Assembly: GCF_900258475.1 (NCBI RefSeq)
Contig: NZ_LT984888.1
Location: forward strand, 208,639-272,638
DNA: 64,000 nt
Source: Anaerococcus sp. Marseille-P3915
GTDB lineage: Bacteria; Bacillota; Clostridia; Tissierellales; Peptoniphilaceae
Direction: 5' to 3'
The notes under the pieces were generated by a model. The model was not told the origin of the DNA and did not search any database. It was given only the letters and a program-made list of their open reading frames with translations. The first letter of the stretch is position 1. Each line of letters opens with the position of its first letter. Both the position numbers and the translations under genes were made by a program. Shown here piece after piece: positions 28,751 through 37,446 of this stretch.

Positions 28751-29206
28751 ATGATATTTATCTTAGCGGGGGTTTTTGCCCTCTTAGGTCTTTATAACCT
28801 CTATCTTTTTTCTGGGATTGAAATTAGGGTCAAGTTTACCAAGGTGGACCTTGCAGTCTATCTAATGATGATAGTCATGTTTGCCATCTACCAGTGGGTT
28901 TTTAAGCCTTATATTATAAACACCCTAGCCATTGGCCTTGCCATAATTTTTTGGAACTATTCGGGCATAATTGCCAGGGGTTTTAGCAAGGATTTTCTTT
29001 ATACCAATAAGCTTAATCCCTTTCTTAATAAAAAAGTAAAGCTTGATGAGATTAAGTCTGTGACCTTATCAAGGGCTGAGAAAAACCTCCTCTTGATAGT
29101 AAATTTCAAGGAGGCCAACGCCCAGGATAATATGAGATTTGCCTATAAGAAGGAAAAGGACCTTATTAAGCTTCTTAAGGGGCAAAAAGTAAATGTGATT
29201 AATTAG
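28751..29206 (+). CDS. hypothetical membrane protein
   Basis: 151 residues with three hydrophobic segments in the first 80 (FILAGVFALLGLYNLYLF, VYLMMIVMFAIYQWVF, LAIGLAIIFWNYSGI) and a soluble C-terminal part resembling a small PH-like or YcxB-type domain (VKLDEIKSVTLSRAEKN). Family not recognised with certainty. ATG has an AGGAGG site 8 bp after the LURP-one gene. Confidence 0.75.
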   Translation: MIFILAGVFALLGLYNLYLFSGIEIRVKFTKVDLAVYLMMIVMFAIYQWVFKPYIINTLAIGLAIIFWNYSGIIARGFSKDFLYTNKLNPFLNKKVKLDEIKSVTLSRAEKNLLLIVNFKEANAQDNMRFAYKKEKDLIKLLKGQKVNVIN

Positions 29207-29212
29207 AAAAAC

Positions 29213-29262
29213 AAAACACCTAGAAGGAGCAAAGTCCTTAGCTAGGTGTTTTTGTTTTGAAT
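29213..29262. terminator. bidirectional terminator
   Basis: AAAACACCTAG and CTAGGTGTTTT pair, with an inner GGAGC/GTCC region; A and T runs on both flanks fit the convergent gene ends on either side. Confidence 0.8.
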
Positions 29263-29263
29263 T

Positions 29264-30967
29264 TTAGCGGCCGCCGCCACCTCCACCACCGAAGGATCCG
29301 CCTCCTCCGCCTACTGATGTGGCACCTCCAAAGCCTGCATTTGAAAAGCCGGTAGCCTCACCATAAGATTGGTTGATGGATTTTGAAAAACCTCTGGAGT
29401 TTGAAAATAAATATGGGTAGTAGATGAAATTATTCATATAATAGTCATCTCTTTCTACTATTTTTTCAAAGCTTTCACCAAGGCTTAGGATTTGGGCATA
29501 GACTAGAAAGCCCTTCCACTTAGGCATCTCTGCTTGGCTTTTTTCTCCAACAAGCTCGTAGTTTGCAAGATAGTTTTTAAACTTGCATAGGTCTTCATAA
29601 AGTTCGATGCCCTTTTGGGTCAATCTTAGCTCTGTCCCTGTCCTTGATGAAGATAGGAAGGTCTTTTCGTACTCATAGTCTTCGATGTAGCCCTTTTCCT
29701 TGAGGGTCGCAAGAGAAAGGTCTTCTAGGTCCTCATAGAAATTATCGAGGACGTCCTTATTTTTTTCTAGGTATTTTTGGTAGGCATAATCTGTAAGGAA
29801 GCCATCATGGCTTCTTAGACTTGCCTTATAGAGAGTGTCGAAATATTTGCCCTCAAGGGCTCCCATGTTGTCTGGTCTTTCTAGGATTTTGATTTTCTTT
29901 TCACTAACTAGTCCATACTTATCCTCGCCCAGGTCGATTTTTTTAGCAAGGGCCCATTTGAGGATAAAGGCATTTACATAGTCTTCGGCTAGACTTATGG
30001 AATTGATGTAGGTCTTTTCTATAATAAAGGCCAAGTCTTCGATGTGGCCATCATAAGGGATGTTTTTTAAATATTCCCTGCCAAAGTCCTTTGGCTTTCT
30101 AAGGTCTTTAAGATTTACTATTCTTTTTTCAGAAAATGATAACTTAGAGGCACGAATTCCTGCAAAGGCTCCTGCTAATCCAAGGGCACTAGCAAGACCT
30201 ATTAGAATTTTAGCCCAAACTGGCATTGGTGGCTTGTAGGCCTTGCCTTGGTTTTCTTCCCATTTAGACCCCTTCACAGCCTGGTCGGCATAATCTTTGA
30301 AATTCTTATCTTCCCTGTAGGAAGTAGCAAAAGTCCCTTTTGGAAATTTGATCATGACTGTGGCATAGTCAATGCCTCCAGTAGAATTAAGTTCTATGAC
30401 CCCGTCCTTATTTTCTATATGACCCCTAAGGCCAAAGCCCCAAAACTTCACATCCCTTTCTATTGGCTTGTAGGAGGTGATTTTGATATTTACTTTTTCT
30501 GGCATGGGATCAAAGTCATCTCCCACAAATTTGAAAAAGACCATGTCAGCATCATTTAGGCCGATAGCTAGGGGGCTTATCTTGTATTTTAGGTCGTAGA
30601 CATTATCCTCATACTTGCTTATGCCCCAGCAAAGCTCGTATCCATCGTCTTTTTGGACTGTGCCGTAGCGGAAGGCCTTTTCTTCAAAGGACTTGTCAAT
30701 ATCCCAAGGGTCGGCTTTTTCAAAATCCTTGCCAAAGGCTGAGACGGAAAAATCTTCGATTTTAAGGCCCCTTAAGTTATTTATGGCCTTGTATCTTTCT
30801 GTATAGTCTGTGTCATTTTCTTCTATATGCCAAGTTTCTTTTATAGAGCCGATTCCCTTTTCATCGAGCTTTGCCTCTATATTTATTTCCTTAAATTCAT
30901 CTGCCAAGGCCTCTTTGGGCAGGAAAATCATTAGGCTCATGGCAATTATTGTAAGTAGCTTTTTCAT
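29264..30967 (-). CDS. DUF2207 domain membrane protein
   Basis: 567 residues: signal peptide about 1-22 (LLTIIAMSLMIFLPKEALA), an extracytoplasmic DUF2207 domain to about 240 (TERYKAINNLRGLKIEDFSV), a membrane segment near 253-272, a cytoplasmic region of about 270 residues, and a glycine-rich tail (GGGGGSFGGGGGGGR). This architecture is widespread in Firmicutes and has no assigned reaction. ATG 30967 follows AAAGGACG. Divergent from the potassium transporter genes. Confidence 0.9.
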   Translation of the reverse strand: MKKLLTIIAMSLMIFLPKEALADEFKEINIEAKLDEKGIGSIKETWHIEENDTDYTERYKAINNLRGLKIEDFSVSAFGKDFEKADPWDIDKSFEEKAFRYGTVQKDDGYELCWGISKYEDNVYDLKYKISPLAIGLNDADMVFFKFVGDDFDPMPEKVNIKITSYKPIERDVKFWGFGLRGHIENKDGVIELNSTGGIDYATVMIKFPKGTFATSYREDKNFKDYADQAVKGSKWEENQGKAYKPPMPVWAKILIGLASALGLAGAFAGIRASKLSFSEKRIVNLKDLRKPKDFGREYLKNIPYDGHIEDLAFIIEKTYINSISLAEDYVNAFILKWALAKKIDLGEDKYGLVSEKKIKILERPDNMGALEGKYFDTLYKASLRSHDGFLTDYAYQKYLEKNKDVLDNFYEDLEDLSLATLKEKGYIEDYEYEKTFLSSSRTGTELRLTQKGIELYEDLCKFKNYLANYELVGEKSQAEMPKWKGFLVYAQILSLGESFEKIVERDDYYMNNFIYYPYLFSNSRGFSKSINQSYGEATGFSNAGFGGATSVGGGGGSFGGGGGGGR

Positions 30968-31047
30968 GGTCGTCCTTTCTTTGTGTCTTCTTATATATTA
31001 TTTTACCCAGAATGAAAATTTTTGTATTAATTTTTAACAAATAGCCT

Positions 31048-31075
31048 TTGACAAATCTATAAAAAACTGTAGAAT
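31048..31075 (+). promoter_or_regulatory. promoter of the trkH-trkA operon
   Basis: TTGACA, 16-bp spacer, TAGAAT. The 50-base leader contains a CCCTTTT/AAAAGGGG hairpin followed by TTTGTTT, which could act as an attenuator. Confidence 0.65.
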
Positions 31076-31130
31076 TTAGCTAGTTACTCCCTTTTCTTTT
31101 TATAAAAAGGGGCTTTGTTTAGGAGTTAAT

Positions 31131-32477
31131 ATGGAAAAGAATTTTTTATCCAAAATATATGACAATATAACCCACAACCCGCCTATGGTCCTTACCTTGG
31201 GCTTTGCCATTGTGATTACAATCGGAGCTTTGCTATTAAGGATGCCATTTTTTTCTCGTAGTGGTAATGAAACGAGCCTTATTGATGCCTTATTTGTGGC
31301 AGCTTCTGCTTCTTGTGTTACAGGCCTTACCCCTGTCAATACCTTAGAGCATTGGAATTCTTACGGTCATCTTCTACTTATTGTCCTTATCCAAATTGGA
31401 GGCCTGGGGGTGATGAGTATTACCTCGATGATTCCTCTAATTTTGGGCAAGAAAATTGGCCTAAGTTCTAGGCAAATTCTAAAAGAACAGCTCAATGTCG
31501 AAAGTCTGGAGGGCATGATTGCCTTATTTAAGTATGTGCTTTTCTTCTCTTTTGGGGTGGAGCTAATCGGGGCTATGATTTTAGCTATCAGATTTGTGCC
31601 GATTTTTGGCCTTGCTAAGGGCCTATGGGTTTCTATTTTTCACTCTATATCAGCCTTTTGTAATGCTGGCTTTGATATTTTGGGTGATAGTATCTATCCT
31701 TTTAGGGATGATTTGCTTGTAAATTTCACCCTGGATGGCTTAGTTATTATCGGTGGTCTTGGCTTTGTGGTTACAAGTGAGCTTTTTAGGAGGAGGTCTT
31801 TTGAAAAGATTTCAACCCACTCTAAGCTTGTCCTAAGCCTTACAGGCATCCTTCTAGCTGTGGGTACCCTTGGATTTTTCATCCTTGAAAAGGACGGGGG
31901 AGTCCTTGTTGGGGAGGGCCTTGGAGCATCTCTTACAGAATCCTTCTTCCAATCCACTGTAGCAAGGACTGCAGGCTTTTATTCGGTTAAGCTTGAAAAT
32001 ATCAAGGATTCTACAGCCCTTCTTTTGGCAGGCCTTATGTTTATAGGTGGATCTCCAGGATCTACTGCAGGGGGAATCAAGACTACAACCTTTGGCGTCC
32101 TCGTCCTTTCAACTATTGCCGTTATTAGGGGTGAAGATGAGCCGGTTTTATTTAAAAGACACATAGGAGAAGAAACAGTAAGAAAGGCCCTTGCTATCTT
32201 TGCTGTTTCTGTGACAATTATCATTTCTGTAAGCTTTATCCTTACCATTACAGAAAAGGCAGGCCTTGTGGAAATTTTCTATGAGACCGTATCAGCCCTT
32301 GCCACAGTAGGAGCCAGCATGGGAATAACCTCGAATCTTTCAAATATTGGCAAGATTTTAATAACCATTTGTATGTACCTAGGCAGGATTGGCCCAATGA
32401 CCATGGCCTTTGCCTTTGGCATGAAGACTAGAAAATCACTAATCAGATATCCAGAAAGTTTTATATCTATAGGATAA
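31131..32477 (+). CDS. TrkH/KtrB potassium uptake membrane subunit
   Basis: 448-residue K+ translocating protein with four pore repeats. Filter-region signatures include SCVTGLTPVN, FCNAGFD, ARTAGF and ATVGASMG. Works with the cytoplasmic RCK protein encoded 10 bp downstream to import K+. ATG 31131 has an AGGAG site. Length fits the KtrB/TrkG group. With the channel at 8.1 kb it gives the segment two separate K+ systems. Confidence 0.95.
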   Translation: MEKNFLSKIYDNITHNPPMVLTLGFAIVITIGALLLRMPFFSRSGNETSLIDALFVAASASCVTGLTPVNTLEHWNSYGHLLLIVLIQIGGLGVMSITSMIPLILGKKIGLSSRQILKEQLNVESLEGMIALFKYVLFFSFGVELIGAMILAIRFVPIFGLAKGLWVSIFHSISAFCNAGFDILGDSIYPFRDDLLVNFTLDGLVIIGGLGFVVTSELFRRRSFEKISTHSKLVLSLTGILLAVGTLGFFILEKDGGVLVGEGLGASLTESFFQSTVARTAGFYSVKLENIKDSTALLLAGLMFIGGSPGSTAGGIKTTTFGVLVLSTIAVIRGEDEPVLFKRHIGEETVRKALAIFAVSVTIIISVSFILTITEKAGLVEIFYETVSALATVGASMGITSNLSNIGKILITICMYLGRIGPMTMAFAFGMKTRKSLIRYPESFISIG

Positions 32478-32487
32478 AGGAGTAAAT

Positions 32488-33141
32488 ATGAAAAATGTTA
32501 TCGTACTAGGCCTAGGCAGGTTCGGATCTGCCCTAGCCCGCAAGCTATCAGAAAAAAACATAGAGGTCATGGCTGTAGATATGGACTATAACAAGATCCA
32601 AAAGCTAGCAGACGATGTGGCCTATACCGCCCAAGCAGACATCACAGACCCTGATGCCCTAAATGAATTGGGAATCAAAAACTTTGATATAGCTATAATT
32701 GCTACAGGATCAAATCTTGAATCAAGTATAGAGGCGACCCTTATTTGCAAGGATGCCGGTATTGAAACTGTAATTTCTAAGGCTACATCCCTTGTTCAGG
32801 CTAGAATTCTTAAGAAAATTGGGGCAGACAGGATAATTTTCCCGGAAAGAGACAGCGGAGAAAGGCTTGCAAGGCTCATTTCTGGATCAAATCTTATGGA
32901 ATTTATCCAATTTTCAAATAAATTTTCTATGGCCGAGGTCAAGGCTCACGAGACTTGGGTTGGCAAGAGTCTAAAGGATTTGGACTTTAGAAATAAGTTT
33001 GACCTAAATGTGGTGGCCTTTGAGAGAAATGGCGATATGATCGTATCTCCTCGCCCTGATGAGGTCATAGAAGAATATGACCTCCTTGTAATAATTGGAG
33101 AAAATAAAGACATAGAAAAAATCGAAGAATGTGATAATTAG
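32488..33141 (+). CDS. TrkA/KtrA potassium uptake regulatory subunit
   Basis: 217 residues: RCK_N Rossmann domain (IVLGLGRFGSALARKL, with the acidic AVDMD at the end of the second strand) and RCK_C domain from about 135. It forms the nucleotide-gated ring on the TrkH/KtrB pore; RCK_C domains of this group often bind c-di-AMP. Ribosome site AAAGGAG. Same operon as the membrane subunit. Confidence 0.95.
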   Translation: MKNVIVLGLGRFGSALARKLSEKNIEVMAVDMDYNKIQKLADDVAYTAQADITDPDALNELGIKNFDIAIIATGSNLESSIEATLICKDAGIETVISKATSLVQARILKKIGADRIIFPERDSGERLARLISGSNLMEFIQFSNKFSMAEVKAHETWVGKSLKDLDFRNKFDLNVVAFERNGDMIVSPRPDEVIEEYDLLVIIGENKDIEKIEECDN

Positions 33142-33203
33142 GAAAACGAAAGCTTTTATGCAAAGAGCATGGATTAAATGTGAAAAAAAATTCATGAAAT
33201 AGT

Positions 33204-33231
33204 TTGCATAAGATAAAATTTGTGTTATAAT
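33204..33231 (+). promoter_or_regulatory. promoter of a possible small RNA
   Basis: TTGCAT, 16-bp spacer, TATAAT, initiation near 33238, with no coding region before the hairpin at 33324-33348. Confidence 0.55.
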
Positions 33232-33237
33232 AATAGC

Positions 33238-33350
33238 AGCTATCAAATTAGCTAGGTTTTTCATTATTAATTCCTTTATGTTTTCCCTTATGAAAACAAG
33301 GACTAACTTATTCTTTTCTATGTGAAGGGGCCCTATGGGTCCCTTTTCAT
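33238..33350 (+). ncRNA. possible ~110-nt small RNA
   Basis: Runs from the promoter above to a GC-rich hairpin (GAAGGGGCCC with GGGTCCCTTTTC) ending in four T. Internal stem AGCTA/TAGCT near the 5' end. A separate TATAAT at 33386-33391 precedes the DUF3842 gene, so this segment is not needed as its leader. No known RNA family recognised. It could instead be an attenuated leader. Confidence 0.35.
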
Positions 33351-33421
33351 ATTGAATAAATCTTTTAAAAAACATTTTCTTATGTTATAATAATATCGTA
33401 ATCTTCTATTAGGGGGAATTT

Positions 33422-33826
33422 ATGAAAATACTTGTAATAGATGCCCAGGGCGGAGGTCTTGGCAAAGAGCTTATAACAAAATTAAGGGCCCGCCACAAAG
33501 ACCTTGATATAACTTGTGTTGGGACAAATTCTCTAGCCACAAGCGCCATGCTAAAGGCTGGGGCAAATAGGGGAGCTACTGGAGAAAACCCAGTAGTGGT
33601 AAATGCCGCCAAGGCTGATATAATCCTAGGACCGATCGGGATTATGCTTACCAATTCCCTATATGGAGAAATCACAGAAAAAATAAGTCAGGCTGTATCC
33701 TTATCGCCTGCTATCAAAATCCTAATTCCCTTTAGGCATGATGACAATATAATAGTCGGAATTTCTGACTATTCGATCAAAAAACTTGTCGACCTTGCCA
33801 TGATAGAAGTTGAAAAGAATTTATAA
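33422..33826 (+). CDS. DUF3842 family protein
   Basis: 134-residue small Rossmann-like cytoplasmic protein (MKILVIDAQGGGLGKELI at the start, GANRGATGENPVVVNA and DIILGPIGIMLTNSLYGEIT in the middle). Function unknown. It stands directly upstream of a Nik/Opp-type ABC importer, separated only by the structured leader at 33825-33966; a link to metal transport is inference. ATG has an AGGGGGAA site. Confidence 0.85.
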   Translation: MKILVIDAQGGGLGKELITKLRARHKDLDITCVGTNSLATSAMLKAGANRGATGENPVVVNAAKADIILGPIGIMLTNSLYGEITEKISQAVSLSPAIKILIPFRHDDNIIVGISDYSIKKLVDLAMIEVEKNL

Positions 33827-33966
33827 AATGCAGGAAGCATTTTAGGTCGCAGAAGTGGCCGGGATAAGAATATCCAAACTCCCTCGCTAAAGAGGGGCAA
33901 ATATTTAAGCAATTATACTAAGAAGGTATAGGAAACTCAGACGGGCTACCTATGCCTATTTTTATT
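33825..33966 (+). promoter_or_regulatory. riboswitch-like transcription attenuator of the ABC importer operon
   Basis: About 140 bases folding into a row of stems: AAAATGC/GCATTTT (33825-33843), GGTC/GGCC, GGATA-AGAA-TATCC, CCCTC-GCTAAA-GAGGG. Two mutually exclusive stems follow: TATAC/GTATA (33914-33930), and GGTATAGG/CCTATGCC (33925-33956) with TATTTTTATT after it. The last is terminator-like and 16 bases before the importer ATG. No known riboswitch consensus recognised. Confidence 0.5.
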
Positions 33967-33981
33967 GTAAAAGGAGAAGAA

Positions 33982-35628
33982 ATGAAGAAAATACTAGGAA
34001 AAGTCGTAGGTCTTTTGGCCCTAACCCTTGCACTCACAGCTTGTGGGGCTTCTAAAGATGAAAGTAAGACTGAGACAAAGACAGAAACAAAGACACAAGT
34101 AGAAACAAGCCATCCAAAGGATGAACTAATACTTGGCATCGGCTCTGAGCCAGAAAAGGGCTTTGACCCAATCCATGAGGCAAGCCATTCATCAAGCTTA
34201 CTTTTCCACTCATCCCTACTTAAGAGAGATTTGGACCTAAATATAGTAAATGATTTGGCAGAAGATTATAAAATCTCAGATGATAAGCTTACATACACAG
34301 TCACCCTCAAGGACGGTCTTAAATTTTCTGACGGTACAGATTTAACAGCTGATGATGTTGTCTTTTCCTACAACAAGGCCAAGGAAGAAAATACTGCTGG
34401 CATCAACCTCACCCGTTTCGTAAAGGCTGAAAAAGTCGATGATAAGACCCTTAAGCTTGTCCTAGAAAAACCAGACATTTCCTTTACAACCACTATGGCA
34501 TCTCTTGGAATTGTAAGCAAGGACAAATACAAGGACGGCTATGGGCAAAATCCTGTAGGCTCTGGTCCCTTTAAGCTTGTCGAATGGAAAAAGGGCCAAG
34601 AGATGATAGTAGCGCCAAATGAATATTATTATGGGGATAAGGTTCCATTTAAAAAGTTGACTTTCATTTTCTTTAAGGATGATGACACAGCCCTTGCCAC
34701 AGCCAAGGAGGGCCTTTGCGATATTATTAGAATCCCTTATACAGCCAAAGATATGAAAGTAGAAGGCTTCCACCAGCTTTCAGTCAAAACCGTAGACAAT
34801 AGGGGAATCTCCCTTCCGGTTGTGCCAGATACAGGCGAAGTTACAGATGATAAGACCCTAGCACCAGGCGCACCAATTGGAAATGACGTTACAAGCGATA
34901 TAGCCATAAGAAAGGCTCTAAACATAGCCATGGATAGGCAAAAGATAATTGATCATGTCCTAAATGGCGAGGCTACCAAGGCTACATCCATAGCAGATGG
35001 TCTTCCTTGGTATAATGAGGAGACTGCTGATATAAAAGATGGAGATACAGAAGCTGCCAAGCAAATCCTAGACGAGGCAGGTTGGAAAGAGGGCACTGAC
35101 GGTATCAGGGAAAAGGACGGTATAAAGGCCAAATTTGACCTCTACTATGCCTACCAAGATAGGGAAAATCTCGCAGTTTATTTTGCTGAGAAGGCCAAAG
35201 AAATTGGCATCGATGTAAATCCGATCTATGGAGACTGGGACTTTTTTGCAGATAAGATGTATAGCCAGGCAGTCCTCTTTGGTTGGGGCGGCTACGACCC
35301 ACTAGATATGTATTATTCTTATGCTTCAAAATTTAGGGGCTATGACTATTACAATACCAATTTCTATGCCAACGAAAGGGTTGATAAATATTTTGAAGAT
35401 GGGCTTTCAGCAGATAACTTGGAAGACTTTTATGATAATTTCAAAAAGGCCCAATGGGATGGAGAGAATGGATTTTCTTGGAAGGGCGATTGTCCTTGGG
35501 TATGGCTGGTAAATGAAAACCACTTATATCTTGTAAGAGATGGCCTAGAGCTTGGCAAGACAAAGATTGAGCCACACTCATCCCGCTATACCCTTATAGA
35601 TTCTATAGCTAATTGGAAATGGGAATAA
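33982..35628 (+). CDS. Nik/Opp-type ABC importer, substrate-binding lipoprotein
   Basis: 548-residue SBP_bac_5 family solute receptor. Lipoprotein signal with lipobox LTAC (Cys21), a Lys/Thr/Glu linker, then the binding domain: LLKRDLDLNIVNDLAEDY, FSDGTDLTADDVVFSYN and NPVGSGPFKLVEWKKGQ. The early LLKRDLDLN pattern resembles clostridial nickel-type receptors, but oligopeptide is possible. The open frame begins at 33952; AAAGGAGAAG places the start at 33982. First gene of a five-gene importer operon behind the attenuator. Confidence 0.93.
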   Translation: MKKILGKVVGLLALTLALTACGASKDESKTETKTETKTQVETSHPKDELILGIGSEPEKGFDPIHEASHSSSLLFHSSLLKRDLDLNIVNDLAEDYKISDDKLTYTVTLKDGLKFSDGTDLTADDVVFSYNKAKEENTAGINLTRFVKAEKVDDKTLKLVLEKPDISFTTTMASLGIVSKDKYKDGYGQNPVGSGPFKLVEWKKGQEMIVAPNEYYYGDKVPFKKLTFIFFKDDDTALATAKEGLCDIIRIPYTAKDMKVEGFHQLSVKTVDNRGISLPVVPDTGEVTDDKTLAPGAPIGNDVTSDIAIRKALNIAMDRQKIIDHVLNGEATKATSIADGLPWYNEETADIKDGDTEAAKQILDEAGWKEGTDGIREKDGIKAKFDLYYAYQDRENLAVYFAEKAKEIGIDVNPIYGDWDFFADKMYSQAVLFGWGGYDPLDMYYSYASKFRGYDYYNTNFYANERVDKYFEDGLSADNLEDFYDNFKKAQWDGENGFSWKGDCPWVWLVNENHLYLVRDGLELGKTKIEPHSSRYTLIDSIANWKWE

Positions 35629-35629
35629 G

Positions 35630-36604
35630 ATGGGGAAGAAAATTTTAAGGGAGATTGTCACCTTTATTCTTTTCATTCTGGCAGTATCTTTTATAAGTTT
35701 TTTGCTCTTAGACCTATCACCAATTGACCCTATAGCATCCTTTGCAAGGGCTAAGGGAAGTGGGCTTGACCAAAGCCAAAAGGCAGCCTTAATTGCCAAG
35801 TGGGGTCTTGATAAGCCCCTTTTTGAAAGATACCTAAGCTGGCTTGCCAATCTTGTTAGGGGCGACTTGGGGATTTCAAATATTTATAATAGAGAGGTCA
35901 TTGCCATAATAAAAGAGGGCTTTGCCAATTCTTTTGTGCTGATGGCCCTAGCTTGGATTTTGCAAGGGGTCTTGGGTATTTTCTTGGGCCTTGTGGCAGG
36001 GGCAAATATTGGAAGTCTAAAGGATAAATTTATCAAGGCCTATGCCATAATTTTTGCATCGACCCCTAGCTTTTGGCTGGGCCTGGTCTTGATTATGGTT
36101 TTTTCCCTTAAGCTTAAGCTTTTTCCAGCCTCTATGGGATCTCCTGCAGGAGTTTTGACAGAAGATATCAGCTTTGCTGATAGGCTCTACCATATGGTCC
36201 TTCCTTGCCTTTGCCTAAGCCTGGTGGGATCTTCAAATATCATCCTCCACACCAGGGCTAAGACTGAAGATATCCTAAATGAAGACTTTATCACCTATGC
36301 CAAGGCTCGTGGGATGAAAAAAAGAGAAATTATTAGCAAGTACGCCCTTAAAAATTTGATTTTACCAGGTCTTAGTTTGCTCTTTACGTATTTTTCGGAG
36401 CTTTTTTCTGGGACAATATTAGTCGAAAATGTCTTTTCCTATCCAGGTCTTGGGTCCCTGACTGTAGAAGCTGGCCTTAGGTCTGATGCACCGCTGCTTT
36501 TGGGCCTTGTCCTTTTTTCGTCGATTTTTGTCTATCTGGGTAATAGGCTTTGGGATTTAATCTTGCCAAGGCTAGACGTAAGACTAGGAGGGGCCTATGA
36601 GTAG
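35630..36604 (+). CDS. Nik/Opp-type ABC importer permease 1
   Basis: 324-residue NikB/DppB-like inner membrane permease with about six membrane segments. It has the binding-protein-dependent loop with AKARGMKKREIISKYALKN near 225-243, which contacts the ATPases. Begins one base after the receptor stop and overlaps permease 2 by 8 bp. Confidence 0.94.
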   Translation: MGKKILREIVTFILFILAVSFISFLLLDLSPIDPIASFARAKGSGLDQSQKAALIAKWGLDKPLFERYLSWLANLVRGDLGISNIYNREVIAIIKEGFANSFVLMALAWILQGVLGIFLGLVAGANIGSLKDKFIKAYAIIFASTPSFWLGLVLIMVFSLKLKLFPASMGSPAGVLTEDISFADRLYHMVLPCLCLSLVGSSNIILHTRAKTEDILNEDFITYAKARGMKKREIISKYALKNLILPGLSLLFTYFSELFSGTILVENVFSYPGLGSLTVEAGLRSDAPLLLGLVLFSSIFVYLGNRLWDLILPRLDVRLGGAYE

Positions 36605-37442
36605 GAAATTAATCGGAAAATCTCCAATGAGCCTTAGAAAAAAGACCTTGATAGAGATTGGCCTTGCCATATTTTTTGTGGCCTTTATCTTTATCAGAGG
36701 GGCAATGATTAATGAAGGAGACCTATCAATTGATTTTGCAAATAAATTACAAGGGCCGAGCCTTTCCCACATTTTTGGGACAGACCAAACTGGCAGGGAC
36801 ATGTATTTAAGGACAATCAAGGGCCTTGCTACTTCCATACAGATTGGCTTTTTGGGTTCTCTTTCAGCTCTTCTTGTGGCAAGTGTCTTTGCTCTTTTCT
36901 TAAGCTTTGGCAATAAGTATCTGGATAAGGTCATTAACTTTATAATTGACCTAAGCCTTTCCATTCCCCACATGATGGTCCTAATCCTTGTGGCAATAGC
37001 AGCTGGCAGGGGCCTTAGGGGCGTGATTTTAGGAATTGGTCTTACTCACTGGACAGGCCTTACCAGGCTTTTGAGGGGAGAAATCCTTGCTCTTAAGGAT
37101 GAAAATTATATAAAGATATCAAGGGCAATGGGTAAGTCGAGGCTTTATATTTTTAAAAACCACATTCTGCCAAAGATTTTCCCGCAGATGCTTGTAGGAC
37201 TTATTTTGCTCTTTCCCCACGCCATCCTTCATGAGTCAGCCATTTCCTTTCTGGGCTTTGGCCTTTCCCTATCAAGCCCATCCATAGGAATAATCTTATC
37301 AGAATCGATGAAATACCTCATAGGTGGATCATGGCATCTGGCCTTTTTCCCAGGGCTTTTGCTTTGCTTTTTGGTTTTTGCCATAAATAGGCTGGGTGAA
37401 GATGTCAAACATTTGCTAGATCCTTACTCATATCACAGGTGA
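36597..37442 (+). CDS. Nik/Opp-type ABC importer permease 2
   Basis: 281-residue NikC/DppC-like permease. Typical N-terminal HIFGTDQTGRDMYLR, the coupling loop ISRAMGKSRLYIFKNHILPK, and the near-terminal ISFLGFGLSLSSPSIG. Ribosome site AGGAGGGG inside the upstream gene. Confidence 0.94.
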   Translation: MSRKLIGKSPMSLRKKTLIEIGLAIFFVAFIFIRGAMINEGDLSIDFANKLQGPSLSHIFGTDQTGRDMYLRTIKGLATSIQIGFLGSLSALLVASVFALFLSFGNKYLDKVINFIIDLSLSIPHMMVLILVAIAAGRGLRGVILGIGLTHWTGLTRLLRGEILALKDENYIKISRAMGKSRLYIFKNHILPKIFPQMLVGLILLFPHAILHESAISFLGFGLSLSSPSIGIILSESMKYLIGGSWHLAFFPGLLLCFLVFAINRLGEDVKHLLDPYSYHR

Positions 37443-37446
37443 TTTT

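Noticed and set aside
33825-33966. Assignment of the leader to the NiCo or cobalamin riboswitch class
   Set aside because: Only scattered short similarities (for example TCAG...ACCT..GCC at the 3' side) could be found; the conserved cores of both classes are missing, so I leave it unassigned.
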